Shown here piece after piece: positions 8,096 to 16,996 of a stretch of DNA of 35,929 nt (positions within the stretch are counted from its first letter, which is position 1; each line of letters begins with the position of its first letter). The translations under genes were made by a program, and so were the position numbers. A model generated the notes under the pieces. It was given only the letters and a program-made list of their open reading frames with translations. It did no database searches and was not told where the DNA came from. The stretch comes from Halomonas sp. (GTDB lineage: Bacteria > Pseudomonadota > Gammaproteobacteria > Pseudomonadales > Halomonadaceae), in NCBI RefSeq assembly GCF_020832045.1, contig NZ_JAFIFK010000015.1:1-35929 (forward strand), given 5' to 3'.

Positions 8096-9607
8096 ATGAC
8101 TCAGCAAACGATCGCACATTATATCGGTGGGCAAATGACGACCGGCGATTCGGGCCGCTCCCAGGACGTCTTCAATCCGGCGACGGGGCAGGTCTCGGGC
8201 AAGGTGGCGCTGGCCTCTCGCGCCGACGTCGATACCGCCGTTGCCGCCGCCAAGGCCGCCTTCCCGGCCTGGGCCGATACGCCGCCCATTCGTCGCGCGC
8301 GGGTGCTGTTCAAGTTCCTCGAGCTGCTCAATACACACAAGGACGAGCTGGCTCGCGCCATTACCCTGGAGCACGGCAAGGTCTTCACCGACGCTCAGGG
8401 TGAAGTGGCCCGCGGCATCGACATCGTCGAGTTCGCCTGCGGCATTCCGCAGCTGCTCAAGGGCGACTTCACCGAGCAGGTGAGCAACGGTATCGATAAC
8501 TGGACCGTGCGTCAGCCGCTGGGCGTCGTGGCCGGCATCACGCCGTTCAACTTCCCTGTCATGGTGCCGATGTGGATGTTCCCCGTGGCCATCGCCGCCG
8601 GCAACACCTTTATCCTGAAGCCGAGCCCCACCGATCCCAGCGCCTCGCTGCTGATCGCCGATCTGCTCAAGCAGGCCGGGCTGCCCGATGGCGTATTCAA
8701 CGTGGTGCAGGGTGACAAGGAGTCCGTCGAGGCGCTGATCGAGCACCCTGACGTGCAGGCTCTCTCTTTCGTCGGTTCCACCCCCATCGCCAACCTCATC
8801 TACGAGAACGGCGCGCACCACGGCAAGCGCGTGCAGGCCCTGGGCGGGGCCAAGAATCATATGGTGGTGATGCCCGACGCCGATCTGGACAAGACCGTCG
8901 ATGCTCTGATCGGTGCCGCCTACGGCTCCGCCGGCGAGCGCTGCATGGCGATCAGCGTGGCGGTGCTGGTGGGTGACGTGGGCGACAAGATCGTGCCGCG
9001 TCTGGCCGAACGCGCCCGGGCGCTGAAGGTAAAGAACGGCCTCGAGCTCGACGCCGAGATGGGCCCCATCGTCACCGCCCAGGCACACCAGCGTATTACC
9101 GGCTATATCGACAAGGGCGTGGCCGAAGGGGCCGAACTGGTGGTCGACGGCCGTGAGTTCGATGCCGGCGCCACCGGTGACGGCTGCAGCGAGGGCTTCT
9201 GGATGGGCGGGTCGCTGTTCGACAACGTCACGCCTGAGATGACTATCTATAAGGAAGAGATCTTCGGCCCGGTGCTGGCCTGCGTGCGGGTGCCCGATAT
9301 CGCCACCGCCATCCAGCTGATCAACGACCACGAGTTCGGCAACGGCGTTAGCTGCTTCACCGAGAGTGGCAGCGTGGCCCGCGAGTTCGGCCGTCGAATC
9401 CAGGTCGGTATGGTCGGTATCAACGTGCCGATCCCGGTACCCATGGCCTGGCACGGCTTCGGCGGCTGGAAGCGTTCGCTGTTCGGTGACACCCACGCCT
9501 ATGGCGAAGAGGGCGTGCGCTTCTACACCAAGCAGAAGTCGATCATGCAGCGCTGGTCAGACTCCATTAATGCGGGTGCCGAGTTCGCCATGCCGACGCA
9601 TAAGTAA
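8096..9607 (+). CDS. mmsA: CoA-acylating methylmalonate/malonate semialdehyde dehydrogenase
   Basis: A 503-residue aldehyde dehydrogenase of the MmsA/IolA/DddC group. These enzymes oxidise (methyl)malonate semialdehyde with NAD and CoA, releasing CO2 and forming acetyl- or propionyl-CoA. The sequence shows [30 protein letters not shown], the nucleophile loop [11 protein letters not shown] with Cys283, and [13 protein letters not shown]. The ATG at 8096 has GGAG 8 nt upstream and gives the typical family length; a 16-codon longer open frame lacks such a site. The divergent LysR gene and the GMC oxidoreductase downstream suggest that malonate semialdehyde from 3-hydroxypropionate is the physiological substrate, as for DddC in DMSP-degrading Halomonas. 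Valine or inositol catabolism is the alternative, but none of their genes is near. Confidence 0.93.
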   Translation: MTQQTIAHYIGGQMTTGDSGRSQDVFNPATGQVSGKVALASRADVDTAVAAAKAAFPAWADTPPIRRARVLFKFLELLNTHKDELARAITLEHGKVFTDAQGEVARGIDIVEFACGIPQLLKGDFTEQVSNGIDNWTVRQPLGVVAGITPFNFPVMVPMWMFPVAIAAGNTFILKPSPTDPSASLLIADLLKQAGLPDGVFNVVQGDKESVEALIEHPDVQALSFVGSTPIANLIYENGAHHGKRVQALGGAKNHMVVMPDADLDKTVDALIGAAYGSAGERCMAISVAVLVGDVGDKIVPRLAERARALKVKNGLELDAEMGPIVTAQAHQRITGYIDKGVAEGAELVVDGREFDAGATGDGCSEGFWMGGSLFDNVTPEMTIYKEEIFGPVLACVRVPDIATAIQLINDHEFGNGVSCFTESGSVAREFGRRIQVGMVGINVPIPVPMAWHGFGGWKRSLFGDTHAYGEEGVRFYTKQKSIMQRWSDSINAGAEFAMPTHK

Positions 9608-9658
9608 TCTTGGTGAGACTAGGGCGAGCGCCATTGCCTCCAGCGAGAGGCGCCGGGA

Positions 9659-9741
9659 ACAGGTTGAAGAGGGGGTCCGATGCCAGGGAAGGCATCGGTA
9701 GCGCCCAGGGATGGGTTCACAGCGCCCCCTCGTAAACCTGT
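9659..9741. repeat. Nested inverted-repeat intergenic element
   Basis: Three sets of perfect complementary arms nest inside one another: ACAGGTT (9659-9665) with AACCTGT (9735-9741), GAGGGGG (9669-9675) with CCCCCTC (9725-9731), and CCGATGCC (9677-9684) with GGCATCGG (9691-9698). The outer pairs are each separated by 3-nt bulges on both sides. The 26-nt stretch between the inner hairpin and the CCCCCTC arm is unpaired. The element fills much of the 218-bp gap between mmsA and the GMC gene. It resembles a REP/MITE-like extragenic element or a structured RNA; it could also tune expression of the downstream gene. Confidence 0.6.
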
Positions 9742-9825
9742 CGCCGGGATAGCCTCGAGTGATACCGCCAAGGGAAGATAAAGAGATCTGGCTGCCGCAA
9801 GTCGGCTGTCCGGAGGGAGCACGCC

Positions 9826-11478
9826 ATGGCTGAACAAGAATTCGACTATATCGTGGTGGGCGCCGGTACTGCCGGCTGTCTGCTGGCCAACCGCCTGAGC
9901 GCCGACCCGGCCAACCGGGTGCTGCTGATCGAGGCGGGCGGCCGTGACAACTACCACTGGGTGCACATCCCGGTGGGCTATCTCTACTGCATCAACAACC
10001 CCCGTACCGACTGGTGTTTCAAGACCGAGCCCGATCCGGGCCTCAACGGGCGTGCGCTGATCTACCCCCGCGGCAAGACCCTGGGGGGCTGTTCCAGCAT
10101 CAACGGTATGCTCTACCTGCGTGGCCAGGCCCGTGACTACGACGGCTGGGCCGAAATGGTGAACGACGATGCCTGGCGCTGGGAGAACTGCCTGCCGGAC
10201 TTCATGAAACACGAAGATCACCATCGACTGGACGAAGGCGGTGACGCCGATGCCGCTCACCGCGACTACCACGGCCACGGCGGCGAATGGCGGGTCGAGA
10301 AGCAGCGGCTCAAGTGGGAGATACTCGACGACTTCGCCGAAGCGGCGGTACAGGCGGGCATACCTCGCACGCAGGACTTCAACCGTGGCGACAACGAGGG
10401 GGTCGATTACTTCGAGGTCAATCAGCGCGACGGCTGGCGCTGGAACGCAGCCAAGGCCTTCCTGCGCCCGGTATGCGCCAAGCGCAGCAACTTTACCCTG
10501 TGGCACTCCACCCAGGTGCATCGCCTGTTGTTCGATGAAGAGGGCGGTGGCCGGCCTCGTGCATGCGGCGTCGAGCTCGAGCGCAACGGCACGGTCAGTC
10601 GGGTAAAGGCGAAACGGGAGGTGATCCTCGCGGCCGGCGCCATCGGCTCGCCGCAGCTGCTGCAGCTCTCCGGTATCGGCCCGGCTGGGCTGCTGGCCGA
10701 GCACGGCATTCCGCTCGTGCATGAGCTGCCCGGGGTAGGGGAGAACCTGCAGGATCACCTGCAGATCCGCTCGGTTTACAAGGTCACAGGAGCCAAGACG
10801 CTCAACACCCTGGCCGCCTCCTGGCTGGGCAAGGCAAAGATCGGCATGGAATACCTGCTGCGCCGTACCGGGCCCATGAGCATGGCGCCTTCGCAGCTCT
10901 GCGCCTTCACCCGCAGCAGCGACGAGTACGAGCACCCCAACATCGAATATCACGTTCAGCCGCTGAGCCTCGAGGCCTTCGGCCAGCCGCTGCACGACTT
11001 TCCGGCGATCACCGCCAGCGTGTGCAATCTCAACCCTACCAGTCGCGGCAGCGTGCGCATCAAGAGCCGCGACCCGCGCCAGGCCCCGGCGATTGCGCCC
11101 AACTATCTGAGTACCGCGGAGGATCGCAAGGTGGCAGCGGACTCGCTGCGGGTCACGCGACGCATCGCCGAGCAGCCTGCCTTTGCCAAGTATCGGCCCG
11201 AAGAGGTCAAGCCGGGCCTGGAGTACCAGAGCGACGAAGATCTGGCGCGGCTGGCCGGCGACATCGGCACCACTATCTTTCACCCGGTGGGCACCGCCAA
11301 GATGGGACGCGATGACGACCCCCTGGCAGTGGTAGACGCTCGCTTACGGGTGCGGGGCGTAGCAGGACTGCGTGTGGTCGACGCCAGCATCATGCCGACC
11401 ATTACCAGCGGCAACACCAATTCGCCGACTCTGATGATCGCGGAAAAAGCTGCTGCTTGGATTCTCGAGTCGCGGTAG
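9826..11478 (+). CDS. GMC oxidoreductase, probable 3-hydroxypropionate dehydrogenase (DddA/HpdH-like)
   Basis: A 550-residue FAD-dependent glucose-methanol-choline oxidoreductase. The N-terminal dinucleotide site is [18 protein letters not shown] (residues 8-25), with the GMC signatures [20 protein letters not shown] (about 80-99) and [16 protein letters not shown] (about 270-285). The catalytic pair is His486 (HPVGTAKMG) and Asn532 ([10 protein letters not shown]). By sequence alone it could be called choline or alcohol dehydrogenase. Its position after an mmsA/dddC gene with a divergent LysR matches known 3-hydroxypropionate modules (DddA of DMSP-degrading Halomonas; HpdH of Pseudomonas), which form malonate semialdehyde. 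That assignment is inferred. Start ATG has a GGAGGGAG ribosome site. No betaine aldehyde dehydrogenase or betI is nearby, which argues against BetA. Confidence 0.85.
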   Translation: MAEQEFDYIVVGAGTAGCLLANRLSADPANRVLLIEAGGRDNYHWVHIPVGYLYCINNPRTDWCFKTEPDPGLNGRALIYPRGKTLGGCSSINGMLYLRGQARDYDGWAEMVNDDAWRWENCLPDFMKHEDHHRLDEGGDADAAHRDYHGHGGEWRVEKQRLKWEILDDFAEAAVQAGIPRTQDFNRGDNEGVDYFEVNQRDGWRWNAAKAFLRPVCAKRSNFTLWHSTQVHRLLFDEEGGGRPRACGVELERNGTVSRVKAKREVILAAGAIGSPQLLQLSGIGPAGLLAEHGIPLVHELPGVGENLQDHLQIRSVYKVTGAKTLNTLAASWLGKAKIGMEYLLRRTGPMSMAPSQLCAFTRSSDEYEHPNIEYHVQPLSLEAFGQPLHDFPAITASVCNLNPTSRGSVRIKSRDPRQAPAIAPNYLSTAEDRKVAADSLRVTRRIAEQPAFAKYRPEEVKPGLEYQSDEDLARLAGDIGTTIFHPVGTAKMGRDDDPLAVVDARLRVRGVAGLRVVDASIMPTITSGNTNSPTLMIAEKAAAWILESR

Positions 11479-11487
11479 GATTACTGT

Positions 11488-11518
11488 CATCCACGCAAAA
11501 TAGTATTTGACGTGGATG
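11488..11518. terminator. Hairpin downstream of the GMC oxidoreductase
   Basis: CATCCACG and CGTGGATG pair perfectly around a 15-nt A/T-rich loop, starting 10 nt after the GMC stop. The loop itself can partly pair (AAATA with TATTT). There is no strong T-tract. A TTGACG at 11507-11512 overlaps the loop and could be a -35 box for the cold-shock gene, but I cannot see a good -10. Confidence 0.4.
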
Positions 11519-11679
11519 CGTGAAAAGCGCAAACTGCGTGCAGTTGGTTAGCAAGTCGAACATCGCAAGTGGTCATCGTAACGCTCATGGCGTCGATTTC
11601 CCGGTGAAAAGTTTCTTGTTTTACCCACTGCTACTCGGGTATTTCCCGGCAAATCAATGCTATTAGAGGAATTACGATA

Positions 11680-11886
11680 ATGGCTACCGGTACTGTCAAG
11701 TGGTTCAACGACACCAAGGGCTTCGGCTTCATTTCTCCGGACGACAACGGTGACGACCTGTTCGCTCACTTCTCCGAGATCCAAGCTGACGGCTTCAAGA
11801 CTCTGCAGGACGGCCAGAAGGTTTCCTTCGACGTCACTCAGGGCAAGAAAGGCCTCCAGGCTTCCAACATCAAGGTCATCGGCTAA
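11680..11886 (+). CDS. CspA-family cold-shock protein
   Basis: A 68-residue single cold-shock domain, the full length for the family. Both RNA-binding motifs are intact: KGFGFISP (RNP1, about residues 13-20) and DLFAHFS (RNP2, about 26-32). These proteins bind single-stranded RNA and act as RNA chaperones. AGAGGA lies 8-10 nt before the ATG. The preceding 201 nt without a gene is long enough for the structured 5' leader typical of cold-inducible csp genes, though I cannot show cold induction. Many halomonads carry several csp paralogues, so no specific letter is assigned. Confidence 0.96.
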   Translation: MATGTVKWFNDTKGFGFISPDDNGDDLFAHFSEIQADGFKTLQDGQKVSFDVTQGKKGLQASNIKVIG

Positions 11887-11954
11887 GCTTCGGCTTACCA
11901 TGAACTGATGTGCCACTTCGGTGGCAAAAAAGGCCCGCGAAAGCGGGCCTTTTT
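11884..11954 (+). terminator. Three tandem tetraloop hairpins ending in an intrinsic terminator after csp
   Basis: Starting at the csp stop codon: TAAGC-TTCG-GCTTA (11884-11897), TGCCAC-TTCG-GTGGCA (11911-11926), then a 12-bp stem of AAAAAGGCCCGC, GAAA loop and GCGGGCCTTTTT (11927-11954). The last is a strong rho-independent terminator. All three close with stable UUCG or GAAA tetraloops; the first includes the stop codon itself. Confidence 0.85.
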
Positions 11955-12011
11955 GGTTGTCCTTTTGGTATGTATAGTTCCTCATTTAATAGCTTTTTCG
12001 CATTAGGGAAT

Positions 12012-12033
12012 TTCTAAAAAGAACTTTTTAGAA
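12012..12033. promoter_or_regulatory. AT-rich palindrome upstream of the SLC13 carrier
   Basis: TTCTAAAAAG and CTTTTTAGAA are perfect 10-bp arms separated by AA, located 53 nt upstream of the SLC13 start. It sits in an AT-rich island (about 11965-12035) within otherwise GC-rich DNA. It may be an operator or a leader hairpin; no sigma-70 promoter pair stands out beside it. Confidence 0.55.
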
Positions 12034-12086
12034 TATGGCGGTGCGTTCACAATGGCTTCCCACGCCCTGTGTACGGAATCACCCTA

Positions 12087-13856
12087 ATGTCGCTGGATGC
12101 TTGGATATCCCTCGCCGTTGTCCTCGGCGTCTTTCCTTTGATGGCCTTTTCCCGTCTCGGCCCTGACATCGTTTTGCTGGGCGCGGTGATTCTGCTGCTT
12201 ACCCTGGGTGTCATCGACCCGGCCCAGGCGCTGGGTGGTTTCTCGAGCACTGGGCTGTTTACGGTGGCCTTCATGTACGTGCTGGTGGCAAGCATTCGCG
12301 AAACCGGCGGTATCGATCTGATCATTCGCCATGTGCTCGGCAGACCTCGCAGCGAACGCGCCGCTCTGGCTCGCCTGGTCATCCCGGTGGCATCGCTCAG
12401 CGGCTTTCTCAACAATACCCCGGTCGTTGCCACCTACATCCCGGCGGTACTCAGCTGGAGCCGGCGCTTGAAGCTGCCGGCGCACCGGCTGCTGATGCCG
12501 CTGAGCTTTGCTTCGATTCTAGGCGGTACCGTCACGCTGATCGGCACCAGCACCAATCTCGTGGTGCACGGGCTGCTGGTGGAGCGCCACCCGGGGCTGG
12601 CGATGGGGCTGTTCGATCTTGCCTGGGTGGGGCTGCCGGTGGCCGTGATCGGTGGGCTCTACCTGATATTCATCGCTCCACATCTGCTGCCGGCTCGTCG
12701 TGGTATAGCCTCGGCATTCGAGAATCCCCGTGAGTTCACCATCGAGATGGAAGTCGACCCGGAAGGGCCGCTGGTCGACCGCAGCGTGGAGGAGGCGGGA
12801 CTGCGCCACCTGCGTGAGCTGTTTCTGGTAGAGATCGAGCGTGGCGGCAACGTGGTCAGCGTAGTGGGGCCGGGCGAGCGACTCAAAGCGGGCGACAGGC
12901 TGGTCTTTGCCGGCACCTCCGACGGCGCCGTGGAGCTGCAACAGATTCGCGGGCTGGTACCGTCGCGTCATGGCGAATCCAGCCTGGAGAAGGATTTCAA
13001 GGAACGCCGACTGGTAGAAGCGGTGGTGTCCGACCAGTGCCAGTTCGTCGGCAAGCGCATTCGCGACGGCCATTTCCGTACCCTGTATGGCGCCGCCGTG
13101 CTGGCGGTGTGTCGAGGCGGTGAGCGGGTGGCAGGCAATCTCGGCCAAGTACGCCTGCAACCGGCCGATGTGCTGCTCCTCGAGGCACGCCCGCCCTTCA
13201 TCGAACGTCACCGCCAGTCGCGCGACTTCCTGCTGATCAGTCAGCTGAACGGCGCGGCGCGGCCCAAGCATGAGAAAGCGTGGCTGGCCTGGAGCATCCT
13301 GGCGGGGGTGGTGGCGCTTGCCACCTTCGGCGTGATGAGCATGATGAATGCCGCCATGCTGGGAGCGGTGCTGGTGCTCGTCACTGGCTGCTGCTCGGTA
13401 GGGGCGGCCAAGCGCGGCCTGGATACCCAGGTACTGCTCACCATTGCCGCCTCTTTCGGGTTGGGGGCGGCACTGGAGAGTTCGGGCGCGGCAGCCACCC
13501 TGGCGGGGTTGGCGCTGGGGCTGGCCGACGGCAATCCCTGGCTGCTACTGATAGGCAGCTACCTGCTGGTGGCACTGCTGACCGAGCTGGTTACCAACAA
13601 CGCCGCTGCGGTGATCACCTTTCCCGTGGTCATGGCCAGCGCCGAGAGTCTGGGCGTCAATCCCATGCCCTTCGTGGTGGCCGTGATGTTCGCCGCTTCG
13701 GCCAGCTTCCTTACGCCCATCGGTTATCAGACCAATCTCATGGTCCACGGCCCCGGTGGCTATCGGTTCGGTGATTTCCTCCGGGTGGGCGGCATGATCA
13801 ACCTGTTGACCGCTGCCGTCGCTCTGGTGCTGATTCCGCTGGTCTGGGCATTCTGA
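12087..13856 (+). CDS. SLC13-family permease with two RCK_C (TrkA-C) domains
   Basis: A 589-residue inner-membrane carrier. An N-terminal bundle of hydrophobic segments (about 1-205) contains SGFLNNTPVVATYIP and GGTVTLIGTSTNLVVHG. A cytoplasmic stretch (about 215-395) holds two tandem TrkA-C-like domains, each ending in a LKAGDRLVFAG- or LQPADVLLLEA-type strand. A second membrane bundle follows, with LTELVTNNAAAVITFPV and ASFLTPIGYQTNLMVHGPGG. This architecture is found in putative sulfate or other divalent-anion carriers of the SLC13/CitM group; the true substrate is unknown. ATG 12087 is chosen over a GTG 18 nt upstream because it has GGAA at a suitable distance. It is monocistronic, with an AT-rich palindrome upstream. 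Confidence 0.87.
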   Translation: MSLDAWISLAVVLGVFPLMAFSRLGPDIVLLGAVILLLTLGVIDPAQALGGFSSTGLFTVAFMYVLVASIRETGGIDLIIRHVLGRPRSERAALARLVIPVASLSGFLNNTPVVATYIPAVLSWSRRLKLPAHRLLMPLSFASILGGTVTLIGTSTNLVVHGLLVERHPGLAMGLFDLAWVGLPVAVIGGLYLIFIAPHLLPARRGIASAFENPREFTIEMEVDPEGPLVDRSVEEAGLRHLRELFLVEIERGGNVVSVVGPGERLKAGDRLVFAGTSDGAVELQQIRGLVPSRHGESSLEKDFKERRLVEAVVSDQCQFVGKRIRDGHFRTLYGAAVLAVCRGGERVAGNLGQVRLQPADVLLLEARPPFIERHRQSRDFLLISQLNGAARPKHEKAWLAWSILAGVVALATFGVMSMMNAAMLGAVLVLVTGCCSVGAAKRGLDTQVLLTIAASFGLGAALESSGAAATLAGLALGLADGNPWLLLIGSYLLVALLTELVTNNAAAVITFPVVMASAESLGVNPMPFVVAVMFAASASFLTPIGYQTNLMVHGPGGYRFGDFLRVGGMINLLTAAVALVLIPLVWAF

Positions 13857-13934
13857 TGCGTCAGACTCTCGCCGTGATCATGCGATTACGGTAGGGTGTC
13901 GGCTTGGTACAGACTGCGACGAAGGAAGCCAGCC

Positions 13935-14600
13935 ATGAGCCACCCCGGCGAACTGATCATCGAGCCCAAGAGCGGCCGTCCGGCCAATGCTTGTGTCTTC
14001 ATACTTCATGGCCTGGGTGCCGACGGTCGTGACTTCGAACCTCTGGTGCCGGCGCTGCCGCTGAGGTCCGGACTCGAGGTACGCTTCATTCTGCCTAACG
14101 CGCCGCGACTGCCGGTGACCATCAACGGTGGCATGGTCATGCCGGCGTGGTACGACATCTACGAGATGAGCCTCGATCGCCGAGTCGATACCCGCCAGCT
14201 GGTCGCCTCGGCGGAGCGTATCCAGGAACTCGTTCAGGAGCAGATCGATCACGGTATCGACAGTCGCCGCATCATTCTGGCCGGTTTCTCCCAGGGCGGC
14301 GCCGTCGCCTACCAGGCGGCACTCTCCTTCGCCGCTCCGCTGGGCGGGCTGCTGGCCATGTCGACCTACTTCGCCACTGCCGAGACCATCGAGCTGGCGG
14401 AGGCCAACCGCGAACTTCCCATCGAGATACACCACGGCACCTTCGATCCGGTGGTGCCGGAAGCGCTGGGCAAGGCCGCTCAGCAGCGTCTGCAAAGCCT
14501 GGGCTACCCGGTGCGCTATCAAAGCTATCCCATGGCACATGCGGTATGCCCCCAGCAGGTGGGTGACGTCGCCACCTGGCTCAATGCTCGCCTAGGCTGA
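13935..14600 (+). CDS. Alpha/beta-hydrolase carboxylesterase (phospholipase/carboxylesterase family)
   Basis: A 221-residue cytoplasmic serine esterase of the acyl-protein thioesterase/carboxylesterase II type. The sequence shows the oxyanion-region motif FILHGLGADGRDFEPLV (about residues 20-36), the nucleophile elbow LAGFSQGGAVAY (Ser in GFSQG), the acid GTFDPVVP and the base PMAHAVCP, so the Ser-Asp-His triad is complete. The ATG at 13935 has GAAGGAAG upstream; a longer GTG-initiated frame is less likely. It is followed after 16 nt by a UbiA prenyltransferase gene, so the two may be co-transcribed. Substrate is unknown; short-chain esters are usual for the family. Confidence 0.92.
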   Translation: MSHPGELIIEPKSGRPANACVFILHGLGADGRDFEPLVPALPLRSGLEVRFILPNAPRLPVTINGGMVMPAWYDIYEMSLDRRVDTRQLVASAERIQELVQEQIDHGIDSRRIILAGFSQGGAVAYQAALSFAAPLGGLLAMSTYFATAETIELAEANRELPIEIHHGTFDPVVPEALGKAAQQRLQSLGYPVRYQSYPMAHAVCPQQVGDVATWLNARLG

Positions 14601-14616
14601 TCGAAGGATGAACGGC

Positions 14617-15540
14617 ATGGTTACGCCGAGCGCGCAGGCGCGTACCTGCCTGCGCAGCAGTCGGCCGAATTTCCTGGTACTTGCCCCCCTGTGCGCTGGC
14701 CTGGCGATAACCGCCGCCTGGGCCGACGGTCACACATTCGCTACGCTCGATGCCCTGTTGGTACTGCTTGGTGCGCTGCTGGCCCATGCCGCAGTCAACC
14801 TGTTCAATGAACACCACGATTTCCACTCCGGGCTGGATGAGCTTACCGAGCGCACACCGTTCTCCGGCGGCAGCGGGGCCTTGCCCGACCGCCCTGACGC
14901 CGCGGGTGCGGTACGCCAGGCAGCTTTCGGGTGCCTGGCCGGCGTAGTGGCGATAGGCTTCTGGTTTCTGTGGCGGGCGGGGCCCGTGATGCTCCTCTAT
15001 GGTCTGGTGGGGATCGTTCTGGTGGTGGCCTATACCGGATGGCTGACCCGACGCCCCTGGCTTTGCCTGCTGGCGCCAGGCGTGGGCTTCGGCCTGCTGA
15101 TGGTGCTGGGCGCCTATCAGGCGCTGACCGGCACGCTTTCCGCCACGGTCGTCGCCGTTGCGCTGATACCCACCCTAACGGTCAGCGCACTGCTGTTGAT
15201 CAATCAACTGCCCGATATCGAAGCCGACAGGCGGGTAGGGCGCGATCACCTGGCGATTCGCCTGGGACCGCGTCGGGCCGCCCGGCTGGTGGCTGTCATG
15301 CTGGCGGCTGCTTTTGCCGTGGTGCCGCTGGCGTGGCTGGGGGGAGCGCTGCCTGCCTCGGCCTGGCTGATGTGGCTGGCGCTTCCGGCCCTGGCGTGGT
15401 TGATTCGCGGCCTGTGGCAGCTGCCGCTCGAGGTGGAGCAGGGCGACATGGCACCGCTGCTGCCGCTCATGGGGCTCAATGTGGCACTACTGCTGGGAAG
15501 CTTGACCCTACTCAACATTGGGCTCGTTGTGGCCGCCTGA
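14617..15540 (+). CDS. UbiA-family prenyltransferase
   Basis: A 307-residue integral membrane protein of the UbiA superfamily, whose members attach polyprenyl chains to aromatic acceptors. The first Asp-rich motif is NLFNEHHDFHSGLDE (about residues 67-81) and the second is NQLPDIEADRRVG (about 196-208); both bind the Mg-diphosphate of the prenyl donor. It resembles MenA-type (1,4-dihydroxy-2-naphthoate) enzymes more than UbiA itself, although no menaquinone genes are near. I choose the ATG at 14617, because GAAGG ends directly against the earlier ATG at 14608 and is properly spaced (9 nt) only for the second. The acceptor is not predictable from sequence. Confidence 0.82.
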   Translation: MVTPSAQARTCLRSSRPNFLVLAPLCAGLAITAAWADGHTFATLDALLVLLGALLAHAAVNLFNEHHDFHSGLDELTERTPFSGGSGALPDRPDAAGAVRQAAFGCLAGVVAIGFWFLWRAGPVMLLYGLVGIVLVVAYTGWLTRRPWLCLLAPGVGFGLLMVLGAYQALTGTLSATVVAVALIPTLTVSALLLINQLPDIEADRRVGRDHLAIRLGPRRAARLVAVMLAAAFAVVPLAWLGGALPASAWLMWLALPALAWLIRGLWQLPLEVEQGDMAPLLPLMGLNVALLLGSLTLLNIGLVVAA

Positions 15541-15641
15541 GCCCCTCTCTCGGCCAAGGTCTGTCTCGACAGGGCGCGGGCGGCTGGGCAAGATGATCCG
15601 ATACCTTGTTCGCTACTCGCTTAACCCTTTCAGGATCGCCC

Positions 15642-16844
15642 ATGAGCATATCCCGCTTTGCCAATCTGCCCGACGCCCAGGGCTTCTTCGGTCGTTTCGG
15701 TGGCCAGTTCATACCGCCCGAACTCAAGCAGGTGATGGACGAGATCGACGCCGCCTATGAAGAGATTCGCCTGCGTGAGGACTTCCAGCAGGAGCTGGCC
15801 GAGCTTTTTACCGACTATGTCGGCCGCCCCAGCCCGATATTCCATGCCCGGCGACTCTCCGAGAAGCTTGGCGGGGCGCAGATCCACCTCAAGCGCGAGG
15901 ATTTGAACCACACTGGCGCGCACAAGATCAATCACTGCCTGGGCGAGGCCCTGCTGGCCAAGTTCATGGGCAAGACCAAGGTGATTGCCGAAACCGGCGC
16001 CGGCCAGCACGGTGTGGCGCTGGCGACTGCCTGTGCCCTGGTGGGCATACCCTGCGAGATCCACATGGGTCAGGTGGACATCGAGAAAGAGCATCCCAAC
16101 GTCACCAAGATGAAGATCCTGGGCTGCAAGCTGGTGGCCGTCACCCGTGGCACGGCGACGCTCAAGGATGCCGTCGACAGCGCCTTCGAAGAGTACCTCA
16201 AGGACCCGCAGAATTTCCTGTACGCCATCGGCTCTGTGGTGGGGCCACACCCCTTCCCGAAGATGGTGCGGGACTTCCAGTCGATCATCGGTCGCGAGGC
16301 GCGCCAGCAATTCCTCGAGCGCCACGGCCGCCTGCCCGATCATGTCACCGCCTGTGTCGGCGGTGGCTCCAACGCCATCGGCATGTTCACCGCCTTCCTC
16401 GATGACGACTCGGTGCATCTGGTGGGCGTGGAGCCCGCCGGCGAGGGTCTCGATACCCAGCGCCATTCCGCTACCCTGACCCTCGGCAAGCCCGGCGAAA
16501 TCCACGGCATGGCCTGCTACGTGCTGGAAGACGAACAGGGTAACCCCATGCCGGTGCACTCCATCGCCTCGGGGCTCGACTATCCTGGGGTCGGGCCGCA
16601 GCACAGCTATCTCAAGGAGCAAGGCCGGGTCGACTACGAGACGGCCACGGATGACGAATGCCTCGATGCCTTCCTCACGTTATCGCGCGTCGAAGGGATC
16701 ATACCGGCACTGGAGAGCGCCCATGCCGTAGCCTGGGCAATACGCATCGCTGCTACGCTACCCAAGGATCAGCACATCCTGATCAACCTTTCGGGCCGCG
16801 GCGACAAGGATGCCGACTACGTGGCAGATAAGCTCGGACTCTGA
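15642..16844 (+). CDS. trpB: Tryptophan synthase beta chain, stand-alone
   Basis: A 400-residue PLP enzyme that condenses serine with indole to tryptophan. The PLP lysine is Lys95 in [11 protein letters not shown], the catalytic acid is Glu117 in [11 protein letters not shown], and the phosphate loop is VGGGSNAIG. The loop usually written GVGPEH in TrpB reads GVGPQHS here. The start at 15642 (MSISRFANL) has AGGA upstream. No trpA, trpF or other trp gene flanks it; the neighbours are a prenyltransferase and a membrane antiporter operon. It may therefore work alone on free indole, or be a second TrpB copy. The enzyme call is firm; its partner and pathway role are open. Confidence 0.93.
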   Translation: MSISRFANLPDAQGFFGRFGGQFIPPELKQVMDEIDAAYEEIRLREDFQQELAELFTDYVGRPSPIFHARRLSEKLGGAQIHLKREDLNHTGAHKINHCLGEALLAKFMGKTKVIAETGAGQHGVALATACALVGIPCEIHMGQVDIEKEHPNVTKMKILGCKLVAVTRGTATLKDAVDSAFEEYLKDPQNFLYAIGSVVGPHPFPKMVRDFQSIIGREARQQFLERHGRLPDHVTACVGGGSNAIGMFTAFLDDDSVHLVGVEPAGEGLDTQRHSATLTLGKPGEIHGMACYVLEDEQGNPMPVHSIASGLDYPGVGPQHSYLKEQGRVDYETATDDECLDAFLTLSRVEGIIPALESAHAVAWAIRIAATLPKDQHILINLSGRGDKDADYVADKLGL

Positions 16845-16858
16845 CAGGCTTAGGGGAA

Positions 16859-16917
16859 GTGGCCACCGATATGTGGCCACCTGCCTGGATTGGCCTTCAG
16901 GGGTTGAGTCAGGCAGG
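16859..16917. terminator. Two adjacent hairpins after trpB
   Basis: GTGGCCAC occurs twice (16859-16866 and 16873-16880) around CGATAT. The sequence is self-complementary, so this gives a perfect 8-bp stem. It is followed directly by CCTGCCTG (16880-16887), which pairs with CAGGCAGG (16910-16917). No T-tract follows. They may end trpB transcription or form the leader of the downstream operon. Confidence 0.45.
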
Positions 16918-16996
16918 ATGAGTCCCAAGGTATTGAAATGAATGCCTGCGGCTGAATGTTGTCAAACCACCGGATACTCAACACAAGGAGAATGTG

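Noticed and set aside
8060..9496. 478-codon open frame on the - strand opposite mmsA
   Set aside because: The His/Gly/Asp-rich translation is typical of an antisense shadow; the + strand carries full MmsA motifs.
9619..11283. 554-codon open frame on the - strand opposite the GMC gene
   Set aside because: It is the GC-rich shadow of the GMC oxidoreductase; its translation lacks any domain and it has no ribosome site.
9826..11478. Choline dehydrogenase BetA of the glycine betaine pathway
   Set aside because: No betB, betI or betT nearby; the neighbouring mmsA/dddC gene and LysR regulator fit a 3-hydroxypropionate role better.
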